Positions 26,817 through 34,677 of a stretch of DNA of 64,000 nucleotides are shown one piece after another. The notes below the pieces were generated by a model. That model saw only the letters and a list, made by a program, of their open reading frames with translations, was not told the origin of the DNA and made no database searches. Position 1 is the first letter of the stretch. Each line of letters begins with the position of its first letter. A program made the position numbers and the translations under genes. This stretch comes from Evansella halocellulosilytica (GTDB taxonomy: Bacteria > Bacillota > Bacilli > Bacillales > Salisediminibacteriaceae): NCBI RefSeq assembly GCF_002335745.1, contig NZ_NIST01000001.1:4854090-4918089 (forward strand), given 5' to 3'.

Positions 26817-27746
26817 TTAATCTTTTTTTACAACTCGGAATCCCATATTCCCAGTAGAAGAATCTTTCGTGTTTCCGATTCTTGCAGCAATGCGGTATCG
26901 ATTGCAATACGTATCGTGACACAAATAAGACCCACCTTTTAATGCCATGAATCCAGGAGCTTCCTTAACATTTAACCCTTTACTTTCATTACAAAAATGA
27001 TCGTCGGTCCATTCCCATACATTTCCGATCATATTGTATAACCGGTACTTATTAGGTTTATAAGCGTCTACTGGGGCTGTCCCAATGTAACCGTCCTCCC
27101 CTGTATTTGAAACTGGAAACTTTCCTTGCCAAATATTACATTGATGCTCTCCATCAATTAAGAATTCATCCCCCCATGGATGGATCGTATCGACAGTCCC
27201 ACCGCGAGCAGCATGCTCCCATTCAAGCTCTGTCGGCAGCCTAGTACCCGACCAATCACAGTATGCAAGCGCATCATTCCAAGACACATGAACAACAGGG
27301 TGATCCATCTTCCCTTCAATTGAAGAATCCGGTCCCATTGGATGTTTCCAGCTTGCTCCTTCAACAACACACCACCACGGTGTATTTTCCACGACTTGTA
27401 TGACTCGTGATTTATCTTTCTCACTCAAAAATAAATGAAACACAAAAGACCAGCCAAACCTTTCAGCTTCCGTTATATAACCTGTTTCCACAACAAACGT
27501 TTTGAAATTACGGTTCGACACCGCACATTGATCGATCATAAAAGGGGACACGTCTTTTTGCAGCTGTGGTGTTTCAAAATCAGCTGGATAACCTACTTTC
27601 GAATTCGTACCTAAATATGCCGTTCCACCGGCTATTTTCTGAAACCGATGTTTAACATCGGACTTTTTTTCTTCAGTCTTTTCAAATCTTTGAGGCTCGA
27701 GATCACTTTTCTGTTTTCTCACTGGTGTACAGCAACTCTTTTCCAT
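26817..27746 (-). CDS. Formylglycine-generating enzyme (sulfatase activator)
   Basis: A 309-residue FGE/SUMF1-type oxidase that converts the sulfatase active-site Cys to formylglycine in the cytosol. The copper-binding pair is C276 and C281 in GGSYLCHDTYCNRYRIAAR, with the same five-residue spacing as in known FGEs. Other family motifs are PVVHVSWNDALAYCDWSGTRLPTELEWEHAARGG, PWGDE and NMIGNVWEWTDD, read in order. No signal peptide. It starts 20 bp after the second CHR gene, so it is co-transcribed with the CHR pair and serves the sulfatase at 21103. Confidence 0.95.
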   Translation of the reverse strand: MEKSCCTPVRKQKSDLEPQRFEKTEEKKSDVKHRFQKIAGGTAYLGTNSKVGYPADFETPQLQKDVSPFMIDQCAVSNRNFKTFVVETGYITEAERFGWSFVFHLFLSEKDKSRVIQVVENTPWWCVVEGASWKHPMGPDSSIEGKMDHPVVHVSWNDALAYCDWSGTRLPTELEWEHAARGGTVDTIHPWGDEFLIDGEHQCNIWQGKFPVSNTGEDGYIGTAPVDAYKPNKYRLYNMIGNVWEWTDDHFCNESKGLNVKEAPGFMALKGGSYLCHDTYCNRYRIAARIGNTKDSSTGNMGFRVVKKD

Positions 27747-27765
27747 CTTTCATTTACACCTCGCA

Positions 27766-28302
27766 TTATAATAAAATGACGCCGCAAATCCCCGAAGCGA
27801 CAATGAATATGACTGGATGTACTTTATATTTGATGAGTCCTATTAATGTCACTAAAAAAATCATGGCGATCATGAAATGGTTGAAAGAAAATTGAAATTC
27901 CAAAAGCTGATTAGCTAACGCAAACTTAATCGCTGCATAACAAATCAAACTTAGAACGACTGGCCTTAAGCCATAAAATACAGCCCCTAAAACCTTCCCG
28001 TTTTTTATTTTTAAAATAAGGGATGACAATAATAAAATGATCATTAAAGACGGTAATGTCATCGCTACACTCGCAATAATTGCCCCGCTTATCCCTCCTA
28101 CGTGATACCCTACGACAGTTGCACTATTTGTAGCAATAGGGCCTGGAGACATGCCGGCTACCGCAATTATATCGGTAAACTCCTGGGTCGTAAACCAGCC
28201 TTTATTTGTCACCTCTGCTTCTATAATTGGGAGCATCGCATATCCCCCTCCGAAAGAAAATGCTCCTATTTTAAAAAACATGATAAATAACTCAATATAC
28301 AT
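27766..28302 (-). CDS. CHR-family (chromate transporter) half, second subunit
   Basis: A 178-residue membrane protein with one CHR domain: the FFKIGAFSFGGGYAMLPIIE motif near residue 10 and GMSPGPIATNSATVVGY near residue 50 are diagnostic. Short CHR proteins work as pairs, and its partner is just upstream (22-bp gap). CHR proteins export chromate, a sulfate analogue; their normal substrate is often unknown. Co-transcription with FGE hints at a sulfate-related role. Confidence 0.9.
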   Translation of the reverse strand: MYIELFIMFFKIGAFSFGGGYAMLPIIEAEVTNKGWFTTQEFTDIIAVAGMSPGPIATNSATVVGYHVGGISGAIIASVAMTLPSLMIILLLSSLILKIKNGKVLGAVFYGLRPVVLSLICYAAIKFALANQLLEFQFSFNHFMIAMIFLVTLIGLIKYKVHPVIFIVASGICGVILL

Positions 28303-28323
28303 ACAGCGCCCCCACTCGAGACT

Positions 28324-28866
28324 TTACTTTTTTCTCCGTTTCCAATAGCCGATCATACCACCAATGATAATGAAAAGAATTGGATGCATTCCGGAAAATA
28401 ACAACAACAATAATATGACAACAAACAGCCCGATTGTGAATGAATCTATTAATGCTGTTTTTGAAATTTTAACTCCGGCATAGACAATTAAAGCTACAAT
28501 GGCTGGTCTTACCCCCTCAAAAAAGAGAGTCATAAATTCATGGTCTCTAAAATGAAAGTACAACAAACTAAGGAATAAAACACTCCCAAAAGTGGGCATT
28601 AATACACCGAGCAGTGCCGTAATTGCTCCTGCAACTCCTGCAATTCTATGACCAATGAATGTCGCAGAATTAATCGCAATTGCTCCAGGAACCGATTCAG
28701 CCATGGCAAAAACATCGGAAACATCTTCTAAATCGAGCCATTTCTTCTCCTCAACAACCTCCCGTTCGATCATCGGAATCATCGCATAACCTCCACCGAA
28801 TGTAGCAGGACCAATTCGTAAAAAAACATAAAAAAGTTCCTTTAGTGTACATGTCTTTTTCTCCAA
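28324..28866 (-). CDS. CHR-family (chromate transporter) half, first subunit
   Basis: A 180-residue CHR-domain membrane protein: FLRIGPATFGGGYAMIPMIE near residue 15 and AESVPGAIAINSATFIGHRIAG near residue 52. Probable start is TTG at 28866, with GAGGGATGAG just upstream. It forms the heteromeric pair with the following gene. A large perfect hairpin lies 43-79 bp upstream. Confidence 0.88.
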   Translation of the reverse strand: MEKKTCTLKELFYVFLRIGPATFGGGYAMIPMIEREVVEEKKWLDLEDVSDVFAMAESVPGAIAINSATFIGHRIAGVAGAITALLGVLMPTFGSVLFLSLLYFHFRDHEFMTLFFEGVRPAIVALIVYAGVKISKTALIDSFTIGLFVVILLLLLFSGMHPILFIIIGGMIGYWKRRKK

Positions 28867-28908
28867 ATCTCATCCCTCGTTCTCAATCTCCATCTTATTC
28901 ATTTAGTT

Positions 28909-28945
28909 TACCATACTTTTAACCATTTCGGTTAAAAGTATGGTA
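28909..28945. other. Perfect inverted repeat with 16-bp arms upstream of the CHR operon
   Basis: TACCATACTTTTAACC (28909-28924), a 5-nt spacer, then GGTTAAAAGTATGGTA (28930-28945). No U-run follows on either strand, so a terminator is unlikely. It could be a large operator or a 5'-leader hairpin of the CHR-FGE transcript. The surrounding gap 28867-29346 holds no gene that I can see. Confidence 0.6.
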
Positions 28946-29133
28946 GATTTATGAGAATCTTTCATATAGGCATGAAACTTCCCATATTGCTTCTCTACAA
29001 GCAATCTATAATTACATAAAAAACGAACAACAAAACATTTGTAAAAACATGAGGCATTACTCCTCCCCATGCATCGACATCCACTTTACCATCTGGTGAA
29101 AAGCGCAAAATGTTTAGTAAATGTGACAGTGGT

Positions 29134-29161
29134 AAAAGGATAAACTCTCATCCTTTTATAT
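29134..29161 (+). terminator. Small hairpin with T-rich tail, no upstream gene
   Basis: AAAAGGAT (29134-29141) and ATCCTTTT (29150-29157) form a stem with an 8-nt loop, followed by ATATTTAC. It resembles a weak terminator but no plus-strand gene ends here. Confidence 0.25.
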
Positions 29162-29346
29162 TTACTACAATTAAGTCTTCCCTAATAATATCTAGAATTT
29201 CCCCCACCTCTCACCACACAAATATTTGCAATTCAGAATATTCCATTTATAATTAACAAGAGAGCTTAATCGCATTGAGGATTTCAAAAAGGGATGAAAT
29301 CATAAAGTCCGTGCTTTCATCAACTAACTAGAGGAGGTGATTTTTT

Positions 29347-29805
29347 TTGAATTCGGATGAATTGCTCGTATATTCTTTGAAAACAATGATGAAAGAAGCG
29401 TTTGAAGGCCCATCAGAAGATGGCAGTTTTTATATTACAACACGACCAGAGGCCGGTCTATTCGGCACGTTAAATGCATTATCAGCAAATGATGCCTCAC
29501 AGCCTTCAAAGACAAGTGACACACCGATCGTTTCTCATATTTACCATATATACTATTATTTAATGATCTCAAACTCAGATTTTACAGATAGTCCGCTTGA
29601 TTATAATGATAAAGACAGTTGGAAAGTGCGGAAAGCAAATGAGAAGGAATGGCACCAGATAAAAACAGATCTCTACCATGAGTACGAAACGTTTATTGAA
29701 AACGTGGAGCAAGTTGTTGAGTGGACCGATGAAAAAGCAAACACTGCCCAGCAAACTTTAGCACATACAGCTTATCATTTAGGAGCATTGCGACAGATGA
29801 TATAG
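29347..29805 (+). CDS. DinB-like protein
   Basis: A 152-residue soluble protein. The C-terminal HTAYHLGALRQM fits the last metal-binding helix (H-x3-H) of DinB/YfiT-type four-helix proteins, and an earlier HIYHIYYYL could give the first histidine. Some members are metal-dependent thiol-S-transferases, but no substrate can be deduced. The start is TTG at 29347, strongly supported by AGAGGAGGTGA 7 nt upstream. It stands alone, divergent from the CHR-FGE operon. Confidence 0.65.
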   Translation: MNSDELLVYSLKTMMKEAFEGPSEDGSFYITTRPEAGLFGTLNALSANDASQPSKTSDTPIVSHIYHIYYYLMISNSDFTDSPLDYNDKDSWKVRKANEKEWHQIKTDLYHEYETFIENVEQVVEWTDEKANTAQQTLAHTAYHLGALRQMI

Positions 29806-29975
29806 TCAGAGCATCATTCATTACTTAATTAAGGAGATACTTGCTACAAAATGCGCTATATTAAGTTACATTGCACGGTAGTCAGGATTTTTGGATTGCT
29901 CATTATTGTTCGTATCTATTTATGTATGCCTTCATGCATCCTTTTTGTCAATATTCATTCCACATACTAAAGTTT

Positions 29976-30044
29976 AAAAACCTAGTAAATACCACAGAAC
30001 AGCAGTATACTGTCATGTGCTTGTCCATATGGTAAATACTAGGT
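29976..30044 (-). terminator. Long hairpin terminator of the SSS-symporter operon
   Basis: ACCTAGTAAATACCA (29980-29994) pairs with TGGTAAATACTAGGT (30030-30044) apart from two central positions. On the minus strand it is followed by TTTTT. It lies just past the symporter stop at 30058. Confidence 0.6.
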
Positions 30045-30057
30045 GTGATTGTAGAAA

Positions 30058-31521
30058 CTATGACACTTCTTCTATATTTCTATGATAGTTTTTATTTTCT
30101 GCAATACCTTCGACGGTTGAATCTTTTGTTAATAGTGAGACTACAATCATAGACGCAAATGAAATTGGTAATGCAATTAAGATCTCAGTATTACTCGTCA
30201 TATCAAAAAAGAAGAAAGAAATGAGATAAGTTAAAGCACCTGTAGTTAAACCAGCAATCGCTCCATTCGTGTTTGCTTTCTTCCACCAAATCCCAAGAAG
30301 CATTGGTGCGAGGAAAGCACAAACCATAAATCCGATTGCAGCTGTATATAATACAATTAAAAATGGCGGCGGGTTTAATGCGAGTAACATAACAATAATT
30401 CCTATAATCCATGTGCTGATCATCGATACTTTTAATATTTTTTCTCTGCTTGCATCGGGATTAAGTACTTTATTGTATAAATCATAGGCAACTGCGCTAC
30501 TTGTTGCTAACAACAAGGCATCTGTTGAAGACATGACGGCAGCTAATAGTCCAGCAATGATAATTCCCATAATAATTGGACCAAAAAATTGTTCTACAAT
30601 AAGCAGCAACCACATATCTGAGGCATGGCTTGCTAAAGTTTCCTCACCTAATGTAGGTATATATGGAATCATTATTAAAAATGGGACTAACAACAAAGTA
30701 GCATAAATGAACATACTAATATTCATGGAAAGTTTTGCAGATCTGACATTCGATGCTGTAAACACACGCATAATCAAATGTGGTGCAACACATACTGCCG
30801 CTGCCCAAGTAATAAAGACTCCTAAGTTAGCAGATATTGTCCCATGACTTCCAAGAACTTCATTTTCACTCACAGCTCCTAAAAAGAATTGTGACCAATT
30901 TTCAGGTAAGTTTATTAAACCTACAACACCAATTAACAATACAATTAAAACAATCGTTCCTCCTTGAAGAACATTTGTCCATGTAACAGCCAACATTCCC
31001 CCCATCGACACATATAGGATAAATACTAAACTAATAATAAGAAGACTCCACTCGTAGGATAACCCTGTAACATAAATAGTAAGAAGTCCTCCAGCCGTTA
31101 ATTGAGACATGAGGTACATGCCTGAACCTACGACTATGACTAATGGTACAGCTATCTTCAAAAATTTACTCCCATAAAATCGGTCATTTAAAAAACCAGA
31201 AACAGTAAATTGTTGGCTGTTTCTTAGTGCCCTAGCCACAAGAATGCTCGCTACCGGGAAGCCAACAATAGCACCAGCAAACATCCAGCCAACATAGGAC
31301 ATTCCCAATCCCCATAACGTTCCTACAAGTGCTAAGAATGTTCCACCACTCCCTAATGCAGACAACATCGCCAAAGCATTCACGGTTGTACCTATCTTTT
31401 GTCCAGCTGCATAATATTCACTTACACCTGAACTGGACTTGGCGATACTTTTTTGAGAAATAAAGCCTAAATAGACACAAAATATCAAATATAAAATGAC
31501 AATAAACAACTCAAGAGTCAT
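30058..31521 (-). CDS. Sodium:solute symporter (SSS family)
   Basis: A 487-residue membrane protein with about 13 hydrophobic segments. Family signatures: SEYYAAGQKIGTTVNALAMLSALGSGGTFLA near residue 35 and GMLAVTWTNVLQGG near residue 175 (Na+ site region). Closest in feel to PanF/ActP-type carriers for carboxylates. It is the last gene of the sigma-54 operon that begins at 36111, so it may import the acid or alcohol metabolised there. The substrate is inference only. Confidence 0.9.
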   Translation of the reverse strand: MTLELFIVILYLIFCVYLGFISQKSIAKSSSGVSEYYAAGQKIGTTVNALAMLSALGSGGTFLALVGTLWGLGMSYVGWMFAGAIVGFPVASILVARALRNSQQFTVSGFLNDRFYGSKFLKIAVPLVIVVGSGMYLMSQLTAGGLLTIYVTGLSYEWSLLIISLVFILYVSMGGMLAVTWTNVLQGGTIVLIVLLIGVVGLINLPENWSQFFLGAVSENEVLGSHGTISANLGVFITWAAAVCVAPHLIMRVFTASNVRSAKLSMNISMFIYATLLLVPFLIMIPYIPTLGEETLASHASDMWLLLIVEQFFGPIIMGIIIAGLLAAVMSSTDALLLATSSAVAYDLYNKVLNPDASREKILKVSMISTWIIGIIVMLLALNPPPFLIVLYTAAIGFMVCAFLAPMLLGIWWKKANTNGAIAGLTTGALTYLISFFFFDMTSNTEILIALPISFASMIVVSLLTKDSTVEGIAENKNYHRNIEEVS

Positions 31522-31533
31522 TCTTTTTCCTCC

Positions 31534-31749
31534 TTATGTTCTTTCTGAATTTTCAGTCAAAACAAGATACAAGCCAGCAATAGGTGCTATGAAAAATAAT
31601 AAAATTGAACCCCAGACTACTAATGAAACATTTAGCAATTCGATTTGGTAGCTCCAAGGTAGTAAAAATAATGTTACATATAGAACTAATCCAATTAAAT
31701 ACCACTTTTCACCACGTGGCATTGGGTACCAATTACGATTTTCCTTCAT
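31534..31749 (-). CDS. Small two-helix membrane partner of the symporter (YhdT/DUF997-like)
   Basis: A 71-residue protein with two membrane segments (YLIGLVLYVTLFLLPWSYQ and VWGSILLFFIAPIAGLYLVL). Small proteins of this shape are regularly found next to SSS symporters such as PanF. It ends 12 bp before the symporter start, which supports a joint function. The family name is from the look and position of the protein. Confidence 0.75.
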   Translation of the reverse strand: MKENRNWYPMPRGEKWYLIGLVLYVTLFLLPWSYQIELLNVSLVVWGSILLFFIAPIAGLYLVLTENSERT

Positions 31750-31786
31750 ACTTTTACCTCCTCATATAAAATAAAAATTCATTCAC

Positions 31787-32236
31787 TTACATAACTGTCG
31801 AATACCTTTTCCATTTCCATTTATTTATTAGTCGCAAAAGTACAGCATATCGAAATCGTGTATGACCTTTCAGTTCCCAAGGCTTTTCAGGTGAAGATTT
31901 TACAAAGCTGTGTAGTATATTGGAAACTTCACTTTTTGCGTGTTTGTTAAACTGGACAGACAATAATGTAACTGATGATAAATGACCTTTTGTACCTAAT
32001 ATTGAAGAAAAGAAACGTGTTAAAGGATCTGCAGTAACATAAATTAAAGAAATATTCATATTTTCATTTTTAACGATAGTTTGCTCTTTAGTAGGGTCGT
32101 ACATATAAAGAGGTGGTGCCTTTTTTAAATCATATTGAATGTCATGCTCTTGCAAAACAGACGTTAATGTTTGAACAGAATGATCTGGTGAACGCCCAAT
32201 GTAAACTTCCCATCGGTTTATACCAAATGACAACAA
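31787..32236 (-). CDS. Hypothetical protein
   Basis: About 149 residues, not recognised. It has no signal peptide or clear membrane helix; it is basic towards the C-terminus (RFRYAVLLRLINKWKWKR). A hydrophobic strand ISLIYVTADPLTRFF lies mid-protein. The likely start is TTG at 32236, spaced 8 nt from AGGGGG; a GTG at 32245 overlaps that site. It lies in the sigma-54 operon between the broken enoyl-CoA hydratase and the symporter pair, so it may have a role in that pathway. Confidence 0.6.
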   Translation of the reverse strand: MLSFGINRWEVYIGRSPDHSVQTLTSVLQEHDIQYDLKKAPPLYMYDPTKEQTIVKNENMNISLIYVTADPLTRFFSSILGTKGHLSSVTLLSVQFNKHAKSEVSNILHSFVKSSPEKPWELKGHTRFRYAVLLRLINKWKWKRYSTVM

Positions 32237-32265
32237 GTTAATCACCCCCTTATTCTTATTTCTTC

Positions 32266-33044
32266 CTATTGACCAGTAAAATGTGGAGTTCTTTTATCTA
32301 AAAATGAATCCATCCCCTCCTTTTTATCTGTCGTTTCAAATAAGACAGATTGGATTAGTCTTTCAATTAATATTCCTGTATGAATGTCCGTCTCATAACT
32401 TTTGTGCACCGCTAACTTTGCTAGTCTCACAGCTAATGGGCCTTTTCCCCCTATACGATTTATGATGTCAAATACTGTTGATCAAGCTCAACTTTAGCGA
32501 CACAATCTGTTAAGAGCCCCATCGTATAAGCTTCTTCTGCCTTCAATATCTTTCCAGTTAATATGAGTTCCAACGCTTTCCCTTTAGGAATAAGTCTCGC
32601 TAACCTTTGAGTTCCACCTGCTCCAGGTACGATTCCTAAATTTAATTCAGATAATCCGACTTTTGCATTTTCAGCTGCTATTCTAATGTCACACGCAAGG
32701 GCTAATTCGAACCCTCCACCTAATGCATAACCATTAATTCTAGCAATAGTTAGTTTCTCAAAGCTTTCAATTTTGTTATATACATTTTGTATTTTCGGAT
32801 TTAACAAAATATCTAAACCAGATGTCTCTCTTAATTCTTTTATATCAGCACCTGCAGCAAAAGCATCATTTCCAGCCCCGGTAAAAACCAATGCAGTAAT
32901 ATCATCGTTTTCTTCAACAAATCATAAAGCGCTTTCAATTTCAGTTATTACGTTATGATTTAAAGCATTATTCACTTTCGGACGATTAATCGTGATTGTT
33001 GCATGATTCTCTTTAACGTTGAAATGAATGGTATCAAATGACAT
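32266..33044 (-). pseudogene. Enoyl-CoA hydratase/isomerase, decayed
   Basis: The crotonase fold can be followed from MSFDTIHFNVKENHATITIN to PHFTGQ. Lesion 1: an in-frame TGA at 32922-32924 after ITEIESAL. Lesion 2: a frameshift near 32465-32490, since the frame with GGGFELALACDIRIA ends at 32460 while the C-terminal segment GGKGPLAVRLAKLAVHKSYE continues in another frame to a TAG at 32266. The oxyanion-hole parts (AFAAGADIKEL and the GGG region) are otherwise well kept, so decay looks recent. An intact hydratase gene at 38774 in the sister operon may replace it. Confidence 0.88.
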
Positions 33045-33059
33045 AGAAACACTCCTCAT

Positions 33060-33461
33060 TTAAGTATCTTGTCGAATGAGATGTTCATTTAATTTTTCTT
33101 TAATTCCATCTGGTATAGGCTCTGCTTTTTGTTTTTCAAAATTAAAGTTCACATAAACTGCTTGTCCTTTTGCACATAAAATTCCATCTTGATGTACTTC
33201 TTCATATACTTCAAAGCTAGAGTTTTTCACTTTGGAAATAAACGTTTTAATCAACACTTCTTTCCCATAATAAATTTGATGAAGATATTCAACATTCATT
33301 TTAATAATGACGCACTTCCAATTTGAAAATGATAAGTCTGGGGTAAATAACTTAAAGATCTCATCTCTTCCTGCCTCAAACCAAATAGGTAAAGTCGTAT
33401 TGTTAATATGACCTGCACCATCTGTTTCGGAAACACGTGGTTCAATCCTTTTCCTAAACAT
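33060..33461 (-). CDS. Acyl-CoA thioesterase, 4HBT hotdog family
   Basis: A 133-residue hotdog-fold thioesterase that would release acids from acyl-CoA. The N-terminal EPRVSETDGAGHINNTTLPIWFEAGRDE matches the 4-hydroxybenzoyl-CoA thioesterase active-site segment, with Asp in ETDGAGH as the likely catalytic residue. AGGAGGG precedes the ATG. It sits between the alcohol dehydrogenase and the hydratase pseudogene in the sigma-54 operon. Confidence 0.85.
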   Translation of the reverse strand: MFRKRIEPRVSETDGAGHINNTTLPIWFEAGRDEIFKLFTPDLSFSNWKCVIIKMNVEYLHQIYYGKEVLIKTFISKVKNSSFEVYEEVHQDGILCAKGQAVYVNFNFEKQKAEPIPDGIKEKLNEHLIRQDT

Positions 33462-33491
33462 TCAATCCCTCCTATCCTCTCACCTTAAAAG

Positions 33492-34667
33492 CTATAATGA
33501 GATCTCTCCATTAAACGCTGATAAATAGATTTTATAAATATCATTTTCCTCTAGCTTTAAAGGACTTCTAGCTAGTAATCTCGTTTGCTTTAAAGCTTCT
33601 TTTGTTAAACCTGATAAATCCTCTTCTTTGATTCCATACTCTTGTAAGCTCGTAGGAAGGTCTAATGATTGCACGAGATGATATAAAGTATGAACACAAG
33701 ATATCGATAAATCTTCTAGGTTATTGGATTGTTTTTTATGACTTCTATCTAGATTAGTCACGACATTTGCTAGTTTTTCTTCACAGCTTTTTTTTATATG
33801 CTTGACAACATAAGGCAGCAATACGGCATTTGATTCACCATGCGGCAGTTTAAACTTATTCCCTAGCGGATAAGCAAGAGCGTGGACACCGCCAACACCG
33901 GCATTATAAAAAGCCATTCCTGCTAAATAACTAGCAGTAATCATCTCTTCTCTTGCTTTCATATTATCTCCATTCAAATAAGCAGTTTTTAATGAATTGC
34001 CGATTAACTGAATGGCCTTCATAGATATTCCGTCTGTGACTAAGTTAGCATTGACAGAAATATAAGCTTCTATTGCATGTGTTAATGCATCTATTCCTGT
34101 AGCAGCAGTAACACGTTTCGGTACTGACAACGTTACAGTCGGATCGACAATCGCTACATCTGAAAGTAAATATGGATGTGTTATAACATCTTTTGTACCA
34201 TCGAGAGAAAGAACAGAGATATCTGTCACTTCAGAGCCAGTCCCAGCTGTAGTAGGAATCATCATTTTCGGAAGGCCTTTCTTTTTGATTTGTTTTGTAC
34301 CCGTCAAATTTAAATAATCACTGACTTTCCCTTCATTTGCAGAAATAACTGCTGCTAGTTTTGCTAAATCAATTGCACTTCCTCCCCCCATTCCTATGAT
34401 TAATTCAAAATTCCCCTCTCTCGTGAATTTTACTAGCCTCTCTGCGTCTTCAAGTGGAGGCTCTGGAATAATATCCGTATAAATATCAATGTGATACTTT
34501 TCCTCTATACTTTTTAACACTTTTGCACATAAGCCAATATCTACAAGTGTTTGATCTGTAACGACCAATATTTTTTTTACGCCTAATTTCTCTATTTCTG
34601 AAGAAAGGTTAGACAAAGCTCCTTCACCTACATAACTTAGGGAAGGAAAGATTAGTTTTGAAGTCAC
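33492..34667 (-). CDS. Iron-containing (group III) alcohol dehydrogenase
   Basis: A cytosolic NAD(P)-dependent enzyme of about 391 residues that oxidises an alcohol or reduces an aldehyde. Visible motifs: nucleotide-binding GGGSAIDLAK near residue 95, IPTTAGTGSEVT, and metal ligands in DALTHAIEAYIS, HALAYPLG and HGESNAVLLP. The GTG at 34667 is taken as start because AGGGGG lies 6 nt upstream; an ATG at 34685 overlapping the aldehyde dehydrogenase stop is the alternative. It would feed aldehyde to the adjacent dehydrogenase. Confidence 0.92.
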   Translation of the reverse strand: MTSKLIFPSLSYVGEGALSNLSSEIEKLGVKKILVVTDQTLVDIGLCAKVLKSIEEKYHIDIYTDIIPEPPLEDAERLVKFTREGNFELIIGMGGGSAIDLAKLAAVISANEGKVSDYLNLTGTKQIKKKGLPKMMIPTTAGTGSEVTDISVLSLDGTKDVITHPYLLSDVAIVDPTVTLSVPKRVTAATGIDALTHAIEAYISVNANLVTDGISMKAIQLIGNSLKTAYLNGDNMKAREEMITASYLAGMAFYNAGVGGVHALAYPLGNKFKLPHGESNAVLLPYVVKHIKKSCEEKLANVVTNLDRSHKKQSNNLEDLSISCVHTLYHLVQSLDLPTSLQEYGIKEEDLSGLTKEALKQTRLLARSPLKLEENDIYKIYLSAFNGEISL

Positions 34668-34677
34668 AAGAATCCCC

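Noticed and set aside
26817-27746. Protein-kinase-linked or non-heme oxygenase FGE-fold protein (EgtB-like)
   Set aside because: The copper-binding Cys pair with five-residue spacing and the linked sulfatase point to a true formylglycine-generating enzyme; no EgtB-type N-terminal DinB domain is present.
30058-31521. Pantothenate permease PanF
   Set aside because: SSS family and small partner fit, but the context is carbon catabolism under a sigma-54 promoter, so a carboxylate or related substrate is more likely.
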